DNA of 60,000 bases, taken from the NCBI RefSeq assembly GCF_932526225.1, contig NC_064034.1, positions 15,142,887 to 15,202,886 on the forward strand, given 5' to 3'. The notes under the pieces were generated by a model. It made no database searches and was not told the DNA's origin. It saw only the letters and a program-made list of their open reading frames with translations. Within the stretch, counting starts at the first letter, position 1; each line of letters starts with the position of its first letter. The position numbers and the translations under genes are program-made. This DNA is from Nematostella vectensis (taxonomy: Eukaryota > Cnidaria > Anthozoa > Actiniaria > Edwardsiidae). Below, in pieces: positions 13,001-24,500 of this stretch.

Positions 13001-16000
13001 TGCTAGTGGTGTGGTTGTTTCAGCACGAGTCTATGTTGATGTGCTAGTGTTGTGGTTGTTTCATCACGAAGTTATGTTGATGTGCTAGTGTTGTGGTTGT
13101 TTCAGCATGAGGTTATGTTGATGTGCTAGTGTTGTGGTTGTTTCATCACAAGGTCATGTTGATGTGCCAGTGTTTTGGTTGTTTCAGCACGAAGTTATGT
13201 TGATGTGCTAGTGTGGTGGTTGTTTCAGCTAGAAGTTATGTTGATGTGCTAGTTGTGTGGTTGTTTCAGCACGAAGTTATGTTGATGTGCCAGTGTCGTG
13301 GTTGTTTCATTACGAGGTTATGTTGATGTGCCAGTGTTGTAGTTGTTTCATCACGTGGTTATGTTGTGGTTATGTGCTGTGGTTTTTTCATCACGAGGTT
13401 ATGTTGATGTGCCAGTGTTGTGGTTGTTTCAGCACGAAGTTATGTTGATGTGCCAGTGTTGTGGTTGTTTCAGCACGAGTCTATGTTGATGTGCTAGTGG
13501 TGTGGTTGTATCGTCACAAGGTCATGTTGATGTGCTAGTGTTGTGGTTGTTTCAGCAAGAGGCTATGTTGATGTGCTAGTGTTGTGGTTGTTTCAGCAAG
13601 AGGCTATGTTGATGTGCCAGTGTTGTGGTTGTTTCATCACGAGGTTATGTTGGTGTGCCAGTGTTGTGGTTGTTTCATCACGAGGTTATGTTTGTGCTAG
13701 TGTTGTGGTTGTATCGTCACAAGGTCATGTTGATGTGCCAGTGTTGTGGTTGTTTAAGCATGAGGTTATGTTGATGTGCCAGTGTTGTGGTTGTTTCATC
13801 ACGAGGTTATGTTGATGTGCTAATGTTGTGGTTGTTTCAGCACGAAGTTATGTTGATGTGCTAGTGTTGTGGTTGTTTCAGCACGAGGTTATGTTGATGT
13901 GCTAGTGTTGTGGTTGTTTAAGCATGAGGTTATGTTGATGTGCCAGTGTTGTGGTTGTTTCATCACGAGGTTATGTTGATGTGCTAATGTTGTGGTTGTT
14001 TCAGCACGAAGTTATGTTGATGTGCTAGTGTGGTGGTTGTTTCATCACGTGGTTATGTTGATGTGCCAGTGTTGTGGTTGTTTCATCACGAGTCTATGTT
14101 GATGTGCTAGTGCTGTGGTTGTTTCATCACGAGGTTATGTTGATGTGCTAATGTGGTGGTTGTTTCATCACGTGGTTATGTTGATGTGCCAGTGTTGTGG
14201 TTGTTTCAGCACGAAGTTATGTTGATGTGCCAGTGTTGTGGTTGTTTCAGCACGAAGTTATGTTGATGTGCCAGTGTTGTGGTTGTTTCAGCACGAAGTT
14301 ATGTTGATGTGCCAGTGTTGTGGTTGTTTCATCACGAGGTTATGTTGATGTGCTAATGTTGTGGTTGTTTTAGCACGAAGTTATGTTGATGTGCCAGTGT
14401 TGTGGTTGTTTCATCACGAGGTTATGTTGATGTGCCAGTGTTGTGGTTGTTTCAGCACGAAGTTATGTTGATGTGCTAGTGTTGTGGTTGTTCCAGCACG
14501 AAGTTATGTTGATGTGCCAGTGTTGTGGTTGTTTCATCACGAGGTTATGTTGATGTGCCAGTGTTGTGGTTGTTTCAGCACGAAGTTATGTTGATGTGCC
14601 AGTGTTGTGGTTGTTTCAGCACGAAGTCATGTTGATGTGCCAGTGTTGTGGTTGTTTCAGCACGAGATTATGTTGATGTGCCAGTGTTGTGGTTGTTTCA
14701 GCACGAGTCTATGCTGATGTGCCAGTGTTGTTGTTGTTTCATCACGAGGTTATGTTGATGTGCCAGTGTTGTGGTTGTTTCAACACGATGTCATGTTGAT
14801 GTGCCAGTGTTGTGGTTGTTTCAGCACGAGATTATGTTGATGTGCCAGTGTTGTGGTTGTTTCAGCAAGAGGCTATGTTGATGTGCTAGTGTTGTGGTTG
14901 TTTCAGCAAGAGGCTATGTTGATGTGCCAGTGTTGTGGTTGTTTCATCACTAGGTTATGTTGGTGTGCCAGTGTTGTGGTTGTTTCATCACGAGGTTATG
15001 TTTGTGCTAGTGTTGTGGTTGTATCGTCACAAGGTCATGTTGATGTGCCAGTGTTGTGGTTGTTTAAGCATGAGGTTATGTTGATGTGCCAGTGTTGTGG
15101 TTGTTTCATCACGAGGTTATGTTGATGTGCTAATGTTGTGGTTGTTTCAGCACGAAGTTATGTTGATGTGCTAGTGTTGTGGTTGTTTCAGCACGAGGTT
15201 ATGTTGATGTGCTAGTGTTGTGGTTGTTTAAGCATGAGGTTATGTTGATGTGCCAGTGTTGTGGTTGTTTCATCACGAGGTTATGTTGATGTGCTAATGT
15301 TGTGGTTGTTTCAGCACGAAGTTATGTTGATGTGCTAGTGTTGTGGTTGTTTCAGCACGAGGTTATGTTGATGTGCTAATGTTGTGGTTGTTTCAGCACG
15401 AAGTTATGTTGATGTGCTAGTGTTGTGGTTGTTTCAGCACGAGATTATGTTGATGTGGTAGTGTTTTGGTTGTTTCAGCACGAAGTTATGTTGATGTGCT
15501 AGTGTGGTGGTTGTTTCAGCACGAAGTTATGTTGATGTGCTAGTGTGGTGGTTGTTTCAGCACGAGATTATGTTGATGTGCTAGTGGTGTGGTTGTTCCA
15601 GCACGAAGTTATGTTGATGTGCCAGTGTCGTGGTTGTTTCAGCACGAAGTTATGTTGATGTGCTAGTGTTGTGGTTGTTTCATCACGAGGTTATGTTGAT
15701 GTGCTAATGTTGTGGTTGTTTTAGCACGAAGTTATGTTGATGTGCCAGTGTTGTGGTTGTTTCAGCACGAAGTTATGTTGATGTGCTAGTGTGGTGGTTG
15801 TTTCAGCACGAGATTATGTTGATGTGCTAGTGGTGTGGTTGTTTCAGCACGAAGTTATGTTGATGTGCCAGTGTCGTGGTTGTTTCAGCACGAAGTTATG
15901 TTGATGTGCTAGTGTTGTGGTTGTTTCATCACGAGGTTATGTTGATGTGCTAATGTTGTGGTTGTTTTAGCACGAAGTTATGTTGATGTGCCAGTGTTGT

Positions 16001-16585
16001 GGTTGTTTCATCACGAAGTTATGTTGATGTGCTAGTGTTGTGGTTGTTCCAGCACGAAGTTATGTTGATGTGCCAGTGTCGTGGTTGTTTCATCACGAGG
16101 TTATGTTGATGTGCCAGTGTTGTGGTTGTTTCAGCACGAAGTTATGTTGATGTGCTAGTGTTGTGAATGTTTCAGCACGAAGTTATGTTGATGTGCTAGT
16201 GTTGTGAAGGTTTCATCATGAGGTTATGTTGATGTGCCGGTCTTGTGGTTGTTTCATCATGAGGTTATGTTGATGTGCCAGTGTTGTGGTTGTTTCATCA
16301 CGAAGTAATGTTGATGTGCCAGTGTTTTAGTTGTTTCATCACGAGGTTATGTTGATGTGCCAGTGTTGTGGTTGTTTCAGCACGAAGTTATGTTGATGTG
16401 CCAGTGTTGTGGTTGTTTCAGCACGAGTCTATGTTGATGTGCTAGTGTTGTGGTTGTTTCATCACGAGATTATGTTGATGTACTAGTGTCGTGGTTGTTT
16501 CATCACGAGATTATGTTGATGTGCTAGTGGTGTGGTTGTTTCAGCACGAGTCTATGTTGATGTGCTAGTGTTGTGGTTGTTTCAT
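9544..16585 (+). repeat. Direct tandem duplication of a 3521-bp block of the array
   Basis: A block of 3521 bp, about 86 monomers, is present twice head to tail: about 9544-13064 and 13065-16585. Landmark variant units at 9736, 10022 and 11332 recur at 13257, 13543 and 14853, each exactly 3521 bp later. The junction is within about 20 bp of 13065, where the copies first agree after a CATCACG/CAGCACG difference. After about 16585 the array resumes the order seen from about 6512 onward (offset 10073). Confidence 0.8.
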
Positions 16586-19500
16586 CACGAAGTTATGTTG
16601 ATGTGCCAGTGTTGTGGTTGTTTCAGCACGAGTCTATGTTGATGTGCTAGTGTTGTGGTTGTTTCAGCACGAGGTTATGTTGATGTGCCAGTGCTGTGGT
16701 TGTTTCATCACGAGATTATGTTGATGTGGTAGTGTTTTGGTTGTTTCAGCACGAAGTTATGTTGATGTGCTAGTGTGGTGGTTGTTTCAGCACGAAGTTA
16801 TGTTGATGTGCTAGTGTGGTGGTTGTTTCAGCACGAGATTATGTTGATGTGCTAGTGGTGTGGTTGTTTCAGCACGAAGTTATGTTGATGTGCCAGTGTC
16901 GTGGTTGTTTCAGCACGAAGTTATGTTGATGTGCCAGTGTTGTAGTTGTTTCATCACGTGGTTATGTTGTGGTTATGTGCTGTGGTTGTTTCATCACGAG
17001 GTTATGTTGATGTGCCAGTGTTGTGGTTGTTTCAGCACGAAGTTATGTTGATGTGCCAGTGTTGTGGTTGTTTCAGCACGAGTCTATGTTGATGTGCTAG
17101 TGGTGTGGTTGTTTCAGCACGAGATTATGTTGATGTGCCAGTGTTGTGGTTGTTTCATCACGAGATGATGTTAATGTGCTAGTGGTGTGGTTTTTTCAGC
17201 ACGAGATTATGTTGATGTGCCAGTGTTGTGGTTGTTTCATCACGAGGTTATGTTGATGTGCTAGTGTGGTGGTTGTTTCATCACGTGGTTATGTTGATGT
17301 GCCAGTGTTGTGGTTGTTTCAGCACGAAGTTATGTTGATGTGCTAGTGCTGTGGTTGTTTTATCACGAGGTTATGTTGGTGTGCCAGTGTTGTGGTTGTT
17401 TTATCACAAGGTTATGTTGATGTGCTAATGTGGTGGTTGTTTCATCACGTGGTTATGTTGATGTGCCAGTGTTGTGGTTGTTTCATCACGTGGTTATGTT
17501 CATGTGCCAGTGTGGTGGTTGTTTCATCACGAATTTATGTTGATGTGCCAGTGTGGTGGTTGTTTCATCACGAATTTATGTTGATGTGCCAGTGTTGTGG
17601 TTGTTTCAGCACGAAGTCATGTTGATGTGCCAGTGTTGTGGTTGTTTCAGCACGAGATTATGTTGATGTGCCAGTGTTGTGGTTGTTTCAGCACGAGTCT
17701 ATGCTGATGTGCCAGTGTTGTGGTTGTTTCATCACGAGGTTATGTTGATGTGCCAGTGTTGTGGTTGTTTCAGCACGATGTCATCTTGATGTGCCAGTGT
17801 TGTGGTTGTTTCAGCACGAGATTATGTTGATGTGCCAGTGTTGTGGTTGTTTCAGCAAGAGGCTATGTTGATGTGCTAGTGTTGTGGTTGTTTCAGCAAG
17901 AGGCTATGTTGATGTGCCAGTGTTGTGGTTGTTTCATCACGAGGTTATGTTGGTGTGCCAGTGTTGTGGTTGTTTCATCACGAGGTTATGTTTGTGCTAG
18001 TGTTGTGGTTGTATCGTCACAAGGTCATGTTGATGTGCCAGTGTTGTGGTTGTTTAAGCATGAGGTTATGTTGATGTGCCAGTGTTGTGGTTGTTTCATC
18101 ACGAGGTTATGTTGATGTGCTAATGTTGTGGTTGTTTCAGCACGAAGTTATGTTGATGTGCTAGTGTTGTGGTTGTTTCAGCACGAGGTTATGTTGATGT
18201 GCTAGTGTTGTGGTTGTTTAAGCATGAGGTTATGTTGATGTGCCAGTGTTGTGGTTGTTTCATCACGAGGTTATGTTGATGTGCTAATGTTGTGGTTGTT
18301 TCAGCACGAAGTTATGTTGATGTGCTAGTGTTGTGGTTGTTTCAGCACGAGGTTATGTTGATGTGCTAATGTTGTGGTTGTTTCAGCACGAAGTTATGTT
18401 GATGTGCTAGTGTTGTGGTTGTTTCAGCACGAGGTTATGTTGATTTGCTAATGTTGTGGTTGTTTCAGCACGAAGTTATGTTGATGTGCTAGTGTTGTGG
18501 TTGTTTCATCACGAGGTTATGTTGATGTGCTAATGTTGTGGTTGTTTTAGCACGAAGTTATGTTGATGTGCCAGTGTTGTGGTTGTTTCATCACGAGGTT
18601 ATGTTGATGTGCCAGTGTTGTGGTTGTTTCAGCACGAAGTTATGTTGATGTGCTAGTGTTGTGGTTGTTCCAGCACGAAGTTATGTTGATGTGCCAGTGT
18701 TGTGGTTGTTTCATCACGAGGTTATGTTGATGTGCCAGTGTTGTGGTTGTTTCAACACGAAGTTATGTTGATGTGCTAGTGTTGTGAATGTTTCAGCACG
18801 AAGTTATGTTGATGTGCTAGTGTTGTGAATGTTTCATCACGAGATTATGTTGATGTGCTAGTGGTGTGGTTGTTTCAGCACGAGTCTATGTTGATGTGCT
18901 AGTGTTGTGGTTGTTTCAGCACGAAGTTATGTTGATGTGCCAGTGTTGTGGTTGTTTCAGCACGAGGTTATGTTGATGTGCTAGTGTTGTGAATGTTTCA
19001 GCATGAAGTTATGTTGATGTGCTAGTGTTGTGAATGTTTCATCATGAGGTTATGTTGATGTGCCGGTCTTGTGGTTGTTTCATCATGAGGTTATGTTGAT
19101 GTGCCAGTGTTGTGGTTGTTTCATCACGAAGTTATGTTGATGTGCCAGTGTTGTGGTTGTTTCATCACGAGGTTATGTTGATGTGCCAGTGTTGTGGTTG
19201 TTTCAGCACGAAGTTATGTTGATGTGCCAGTGTTGTGGTTGTTTCAGCACGAGTCTATGTTGATGTGCTAGTGTTGTGGTTGTTTCATCACTAGATTATG
19301 TTAATGTACTAGTGTCGTGGTTGTTTCATCACGAGATTATGTTGATGTGCTAGTGGTGTGGTTGTTTCAGCACGAGGGTATGTTGATGTACTAGTGTCGT
19401 GGTTGTTTCATCACGAGATTATGTTGATGTGCTAGTGGTGTGGTTGTTTCAGCACGAGTCTATGTTGATGTGCTAGTGTTGTGGTTGTTTCATCACGAAG

Positions 19501-21488
19501 TTATGTTGATGTGCCAGTGTTGTGGTTGTTTCAGCACGAGTCTATGTTGATGTGCTAGTGTTGTGGTTGTTTCAGCACGAGGTTATGTTGATGTGCCAGT
19601 GCTGTGGTTGTTTCATCACGAGATTATGTTGATGTGGTAGTGTTTTAGTTGTTTCAGCACGAAGTTATGTTGATGTGCTAGTGTGGTGGTTGTTTCAGCA
19701 CGAAGTTATGTTGATGTGCCAGTGTCGTGGTTGTTTCAGCACGAAGTTATGTTGATGTGCCAGTGTTGTAGTTGTTTCATCACGTGGTTATGTTGTGGTT
19801 ATGTGCTGTGGTTGTTTCATCACGAGGTTATGTTGATGTGCCAGTGTTGTGGTTGTTTCAGCACGAAGTTATGTTGATGTGCCAGTGTTGTGGTTGTTTC
19901 AGCACGAGTCTATGTTGATGTGCTAGTGGTGTGGTTGTTTCAGCACGAGATTATGTTGATGTGCTAGTGTGGTGGTTGTTTCATCACGTGGTTATGTTGA
20001 TGTGCCAGTGTTGTGGTTGTTTCATCACGAGTCTATGTTGATGTGCTAGTGCTGTGGTTGTTTCATCACGAGGTTATGTTGATGTGCTAATGTGGTGGTT
20101 GTTTCATCACGTGGTTATGTTGATGTGCCAGTGTTGTGGTTGTTTCATCACGTGTTTATGTTCATGTGCCAGTGTGGTGGTTGTTTCATCACGAATTTAT
20201 GTTGATGTGCCAGTGTGGTGGTTGTTTCCTCACGAATTTATGTTGATGTGCCAGTGTTGTGGTTGTTTCAGCACGAAGTCATGTTGATGTGCCAGTGTTG
20301 TGGTTGTTTCAGCACGAGATTATGTTGATGTGCCAGTGTTGTGGTTGTTTCAGCACGAGTCTTTGCTGATGTGCCAGTGTTGTGGTTGTTTCATCACGAG
20401 GTTATGTTGATGTGCCAGTGTTGTGGTTGTTTCAGCACGATGTCATGTTGATGTGCCAGTGTTGTGGTTGTTTCAGCACGAGATTATGTTGATGTGCCAG
20501 TGTTGTGGTTGTTTCAGCACGAGTCTATGTTGATGTGCCAGTGTTGTGGTTGTTTAAGCACGAAGTTATGTTGATGTGCCAGTGTTGTAGTTGTTTCATC
20601 ACGTGGTTATGTTGTGGTTATGTGCTGTGGTTGTTTCATCACGAATTTATGTTGATGTGCCAGTGTTGTGTTTGTTTCATCACGAGGTTATGTTGATGTG
20701 CCAGTGTTGTGGTTGTTTCATCACGAAGTTATGTTGATGTGCCGGTGTTGTGGTTGTTTCATCACGAAGTTATGTTGATGTGCCGGTGTTGTGGTTGTTT
20801 CAGCAGGTGGTCATGTTGATGTGCTAGTGTTGTGGTTGTTTCAGCACGAGTCTATGTTGATGTGCTAGTGCTGTGGTTGTTTCATCACGAGATTATGTTG
20901 ATGTGCCAGTGTTGTGGTTGTTTCATCACGAAGTTATGTTGATGTGCCAGTGTTGTGGTTGTTTCAGCAGGTGGTCATGTTGATGTGCTAGTGTTGTGGT
21001 TGTTTCAGCACGAGTCTATGTTGATGTGCCAGTGGTGTGGTTGTTTCATCACGTGGTCATGTTGATGTGCCAGTGCTGTGGTTGTTTCATCACGAGGTTA
21101 TGTTGATGTGCTAGTGTTGTGGTTGTTTCATCACGAGGTTATGTTGATGTGCTAGTGTTGTAGTTGTTTCAGCACGAGTCTATGTTGATGTGCTAGTGTT
21201 TTGGTTGTTTCAGCACGAAGTTTTGTTGATGTGCTAGTGTGGTGGTTGTTTCAGCACGAAGTTATGTTGATGTGCCAGTGGTGTGGTTGTTTCATCACGT
21301 GGTCATGTTGATGTGCCAGTGCTGTGGTTGTTTCATCACGAAGTTATGTTGATGTGCTAGTGTTGTGGTTGTTTCATCACGAAGTTATGTTGATGTGCTA
21401 GTGTTGTGGTTGTTTCAGCACGAGTATATGTTGATGTGCCAGTGTTGTGGTTGTTTCAGCACGAGTATATGTTGATGTGCCAGTGTTG

Positions 21489-21503
21489 TTTTTTTCCCAA
21501 CAG
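21489..21503 (+). promoter_or_regulatory. Splice acceptor abutting the 41-bp array
   Basis: The tract TTTTTTTCCCAACAG directly follows the partial last monomer TGTTGATGTGCCAGTGTTG. It gives a strong polypyrimidine tract and AG immediately before the first nardilysin exon at 21504. The branch point of this intron therefore has to lie inside the last repeat unit, where TTGAT is a plausible match. Confidence 0.8.
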
Positions 21504-24500
21504 ATGATGATGGAAGAACCCTGTTTCGACATTCTCCGCACTCGAGAACAATTAGGGTATGTTAGGAATATGTAGCGTAAACACGGCGAAATCAGGATTG
21601 CAGGGGAACACTATGCTCCTTTTACACCAAGGGAAAGAGTAGGCCCCCGCAACAAAATTTGAAATCCGATGCTCCGCGGGTCTGCCGTCCATGATGCTGA
21701 TAAAGAAAGAAATTGCTTGTATGTTTTTTTTAGGTTTAAATATGAATCCATGAAGTATATATTTATTTATTCTCGACTTATTTAATTTTATGTTTATTGC
21801 ATTTTTTAATCGTTTTCCATGATGTTCCATCGCTTACCTTTACGTTTGCCATTACCCAAAGTGTCGTTACAATTGGGATTCTTTTTCTTCAGGTATTCTG
21901 TGTCCTGTACTTGCCGCAACACTTTTGGTGTTCTTGGCTTCTCTGTATCGGTCCAGACACAAGCTGAAAAGTTCAGGTGTGACGCTTATCACAACACTTT
22001 ATCATATAATTATTTCTTCTTTATATACTTTAGTCTTTGTAGCTATCCGTTTTATTAAGATTCGGATTAGTTTTTGATCCGGAAAATCGTAGTTTGGGAG
22101 CTGTTCGAGAATATCGCCGCGTGAGGGCTGTGAGTGGTGGTGGTGGTGGTGGGGGGGGGGGCTGGAAGCCTGTAAGCTTTCTCGTAAGCCACAAAATCTG
22201 GGAGAGCCGCTGTGTATTTACAGTTGTTTCTCAGATCTCTCGTAATTATTTTTGATATTACATGGAATGAAACTTAGAATTCCAATCTTAGCTCCCTGAG
22301 CTCTGGCCATGATTTTGTTTTTGTTTTTGTTGACATAGTGTGGAGCATGTCGCGTCCAGGATTAACGCTTTCATCGACGAATTCAGAGAAATACTGGAGA
22401 AGACTTCAGAAGAAGACTTTAAAAGCCAGGTGATTTAACACCCCCGTACTGTCTTATTACGCATATGGCAATTCTGCGTGCCATTTTCTAAAGTTCCGCC
22501 GTTGCTATACGCTAATGGGCATGGCCGTCCACTATTAAAAGCATATTAACTTGGTTATCGTTTTGACACATTAAATGCGTAGTGCACAATATGTTTGTAT
22601 GCGTGTAGTTCTCATTTTAATGCTACCTCGTTCCCTATTACCTTGTCCTATGTTACCTCAATGTCATCTTATTTCCACATGTTACCTCGTTCCTATGTTA
22701 TCTAATTTCCATTTTACCACCTTCCCATGTTACCTCGTTCATATGTTACCTCTAACTAATTACTCGGGCTACCTGTGGTAGCACGAGTCTAGGTTTACCT
22801 TTTATATAAGTCTATCTATCCATGTAGAAAACGTGTAAGCCTGAGATGCTCAGAGGTCTGCGGTATACTCTACCTGAAAGCGAGGCAGTTTTTGTGGAAG
22901 ACTCTTTTCGTTCGCGAAATTCGGAGGGACGCTCAATACTCACACAAATGCACACGCCGTCTGCGATAGACCCACACTAAAAGATGTGTATAACCGTATA
23001 TTTTGGCCAGGGTTGTTTCAAGGACTGTCTAGCATGTTCTATAACCAGATATTTGATGAAATTTGAATTGTTTTGCTATAAAGAGACTCGCTCCGCCTCG
23101 GCCTCTGCAGCTCGTAGTGCAAATATTTCTTAGTTCTAACAACTTCAAAGGACACGTGATTCCGAAAGAAGAAGAGAATCAATAACAGCGAAGATAAGTT
23201 TGGATAAGTTTTGTGTTTATTGTTTTGTATACAATTTTGAACAGTGTCTCAAGCTTTTTATCGCTCGTTAATCACTCGCTATCAGTAGCGAGCGTGTCTT
23301 ATCCCAGTAAAGAGTCAAATTTATTACAAGAATGCCGGTCTCGTTATGCTACATCTCACCGTATTACGGCGTAAAGCCCCGTGTAAACTGCGCCAGCACA
23401 AGCCAGCATTGCTGGCGAATTCTTGCTCGACCGACCACAAGACAAAGGAAATGTCAATTTCCCATTTTGACATTTCCTTTGTCCTATAGTCAAGCTGAAA
23501 TTGCAGTTTGCACGGGGCTTTTAAGTGTACGAGCCCCCAAGAAAACAGCTCACCCGCAGGTACAAAATGCAGACTACATTTTTCGGTGATTCCTTTTGTA
23601 GCCCGAGTTAACGCTGGTGCAGCGTCTAGTTTATGTTAACTTTTATCTTATTTCCATGTTACCTCGTTCCCATGTTTCCTCAATCCCATTTATCTTATAT
23701 TCATGTTGTCTCGTTCCCATGTTACGTCATTTCCATGTTACCTCATTCCCAGTTACCTCTTTTCTACGTTACCTCATCTCCATGTTACCTCGTTCCCAAG
23801 TTACCTCATTTCCATGTTACCTTGTTTCCGTGCTACCTCGTTCCCATGTTACGCCATTTTCACGTTACCTCGTTCCCATGTTACTTCATTTCCATGTTAC
23901 CTCGTTTCTATGTCATCTTATTTCCGTGCTATTTTGTTCCCATGTTACCTCATCTCTATGTTACGTCTTTGCCAAGGTGGACTCACTGATCGAGATCAAG
24001 CGTCATGATGACCTGTGCCTCGCGGACGAGGCTGATAGGAACTGGTACGAGGTGCTGGATCAGACCTACTTATTCGACAGGAGAACTAAAGAGGTGTGGT
24101 TTTCTCTTTGTAAAAAAGGATCTTAGGGGTGGTGCTACACTGGCTATGAGAAGAAACGTGACTTGTATTGCGGTACTTGGGTAACGTGACGTGAATTGCA
24201 TTACTTACATACCGTGACGTGTATTGCATTCCTTGCATATAGTGACATGTATTGCATTACTTGCATATCGTGACATGTATTGCATTACTTGCATATCGTG
24301 ACATGTATTGCGTTGCTTGCATATCGTGACGTCTATTGCATTACTTGCATATCATTACGTGTATTGCATTACTTGCATATCATGACATGTATTGCATTAC
24401 TTACATATCATGACGTGTATTGCATTCCTTTTATATCGTGACATGTATTGCATTACTTACATATCGTGACATGTATTGCATTACATGCATATCGTGACGT

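Larger units (their letters stand above)
1..21488 (+). repeat. 41-bp minisatellite array, about 520 monomers, intronic
   Basis: One tandem array fills the left third of the window and continues past its left edge. Each monomer is 41 bp and reads roughly TGTTGATGTGCCAGTG, then TTGTGGTTGTTTCAG, then CACGAGGTTA. Common variants are CCAG/CTAG, CAGCACG/CATCACG, and GAGGTTA/GAAGTTA/GAGTCTA; a few units are short, for example those with ATGTTTGTGC. The + strand is strongly G/T-rich. Because 41 is not a multiple of three, open frames cycle with a 41-residue period; these are artefacts, not genes. The array lies in an intron of the nardilysin-like gene, because its last monomer runs directly into the acceptor of the exon at 21504. 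No unique sequence of gene length interrupts it. Confidence 0.97.

Noticed and set aside
1053-20696. Many Cys-rich open frames of 63-90 codons on the + strand within the 41-bp array
   Set aside because: They repeat with the 41-base period, rely on GTG starts and end at the recurrent CTAG variant. The array lies in an intron, so these are period artefacts.
1-21488. CRISPR array, centromere or telomere
   Set aside because: There are no spacers between monomers, the genome is eukaryotic, and the array ends at a splice site of a coding gene.
21893-21976. A transmembrane helix read in an alternative frame of the second nardilysin exon
   Set aside because: The frame reads as a hydrophobic segment, but splice phases and the M16-family match fix the other frame, YSVSCTCRNTFG.
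23617-24126. Repeat-containing proteins from the 16-bp array
   Set aside because: Only bases from 23977 on are an exon; upstream is intron with a period that keeps all frames open.
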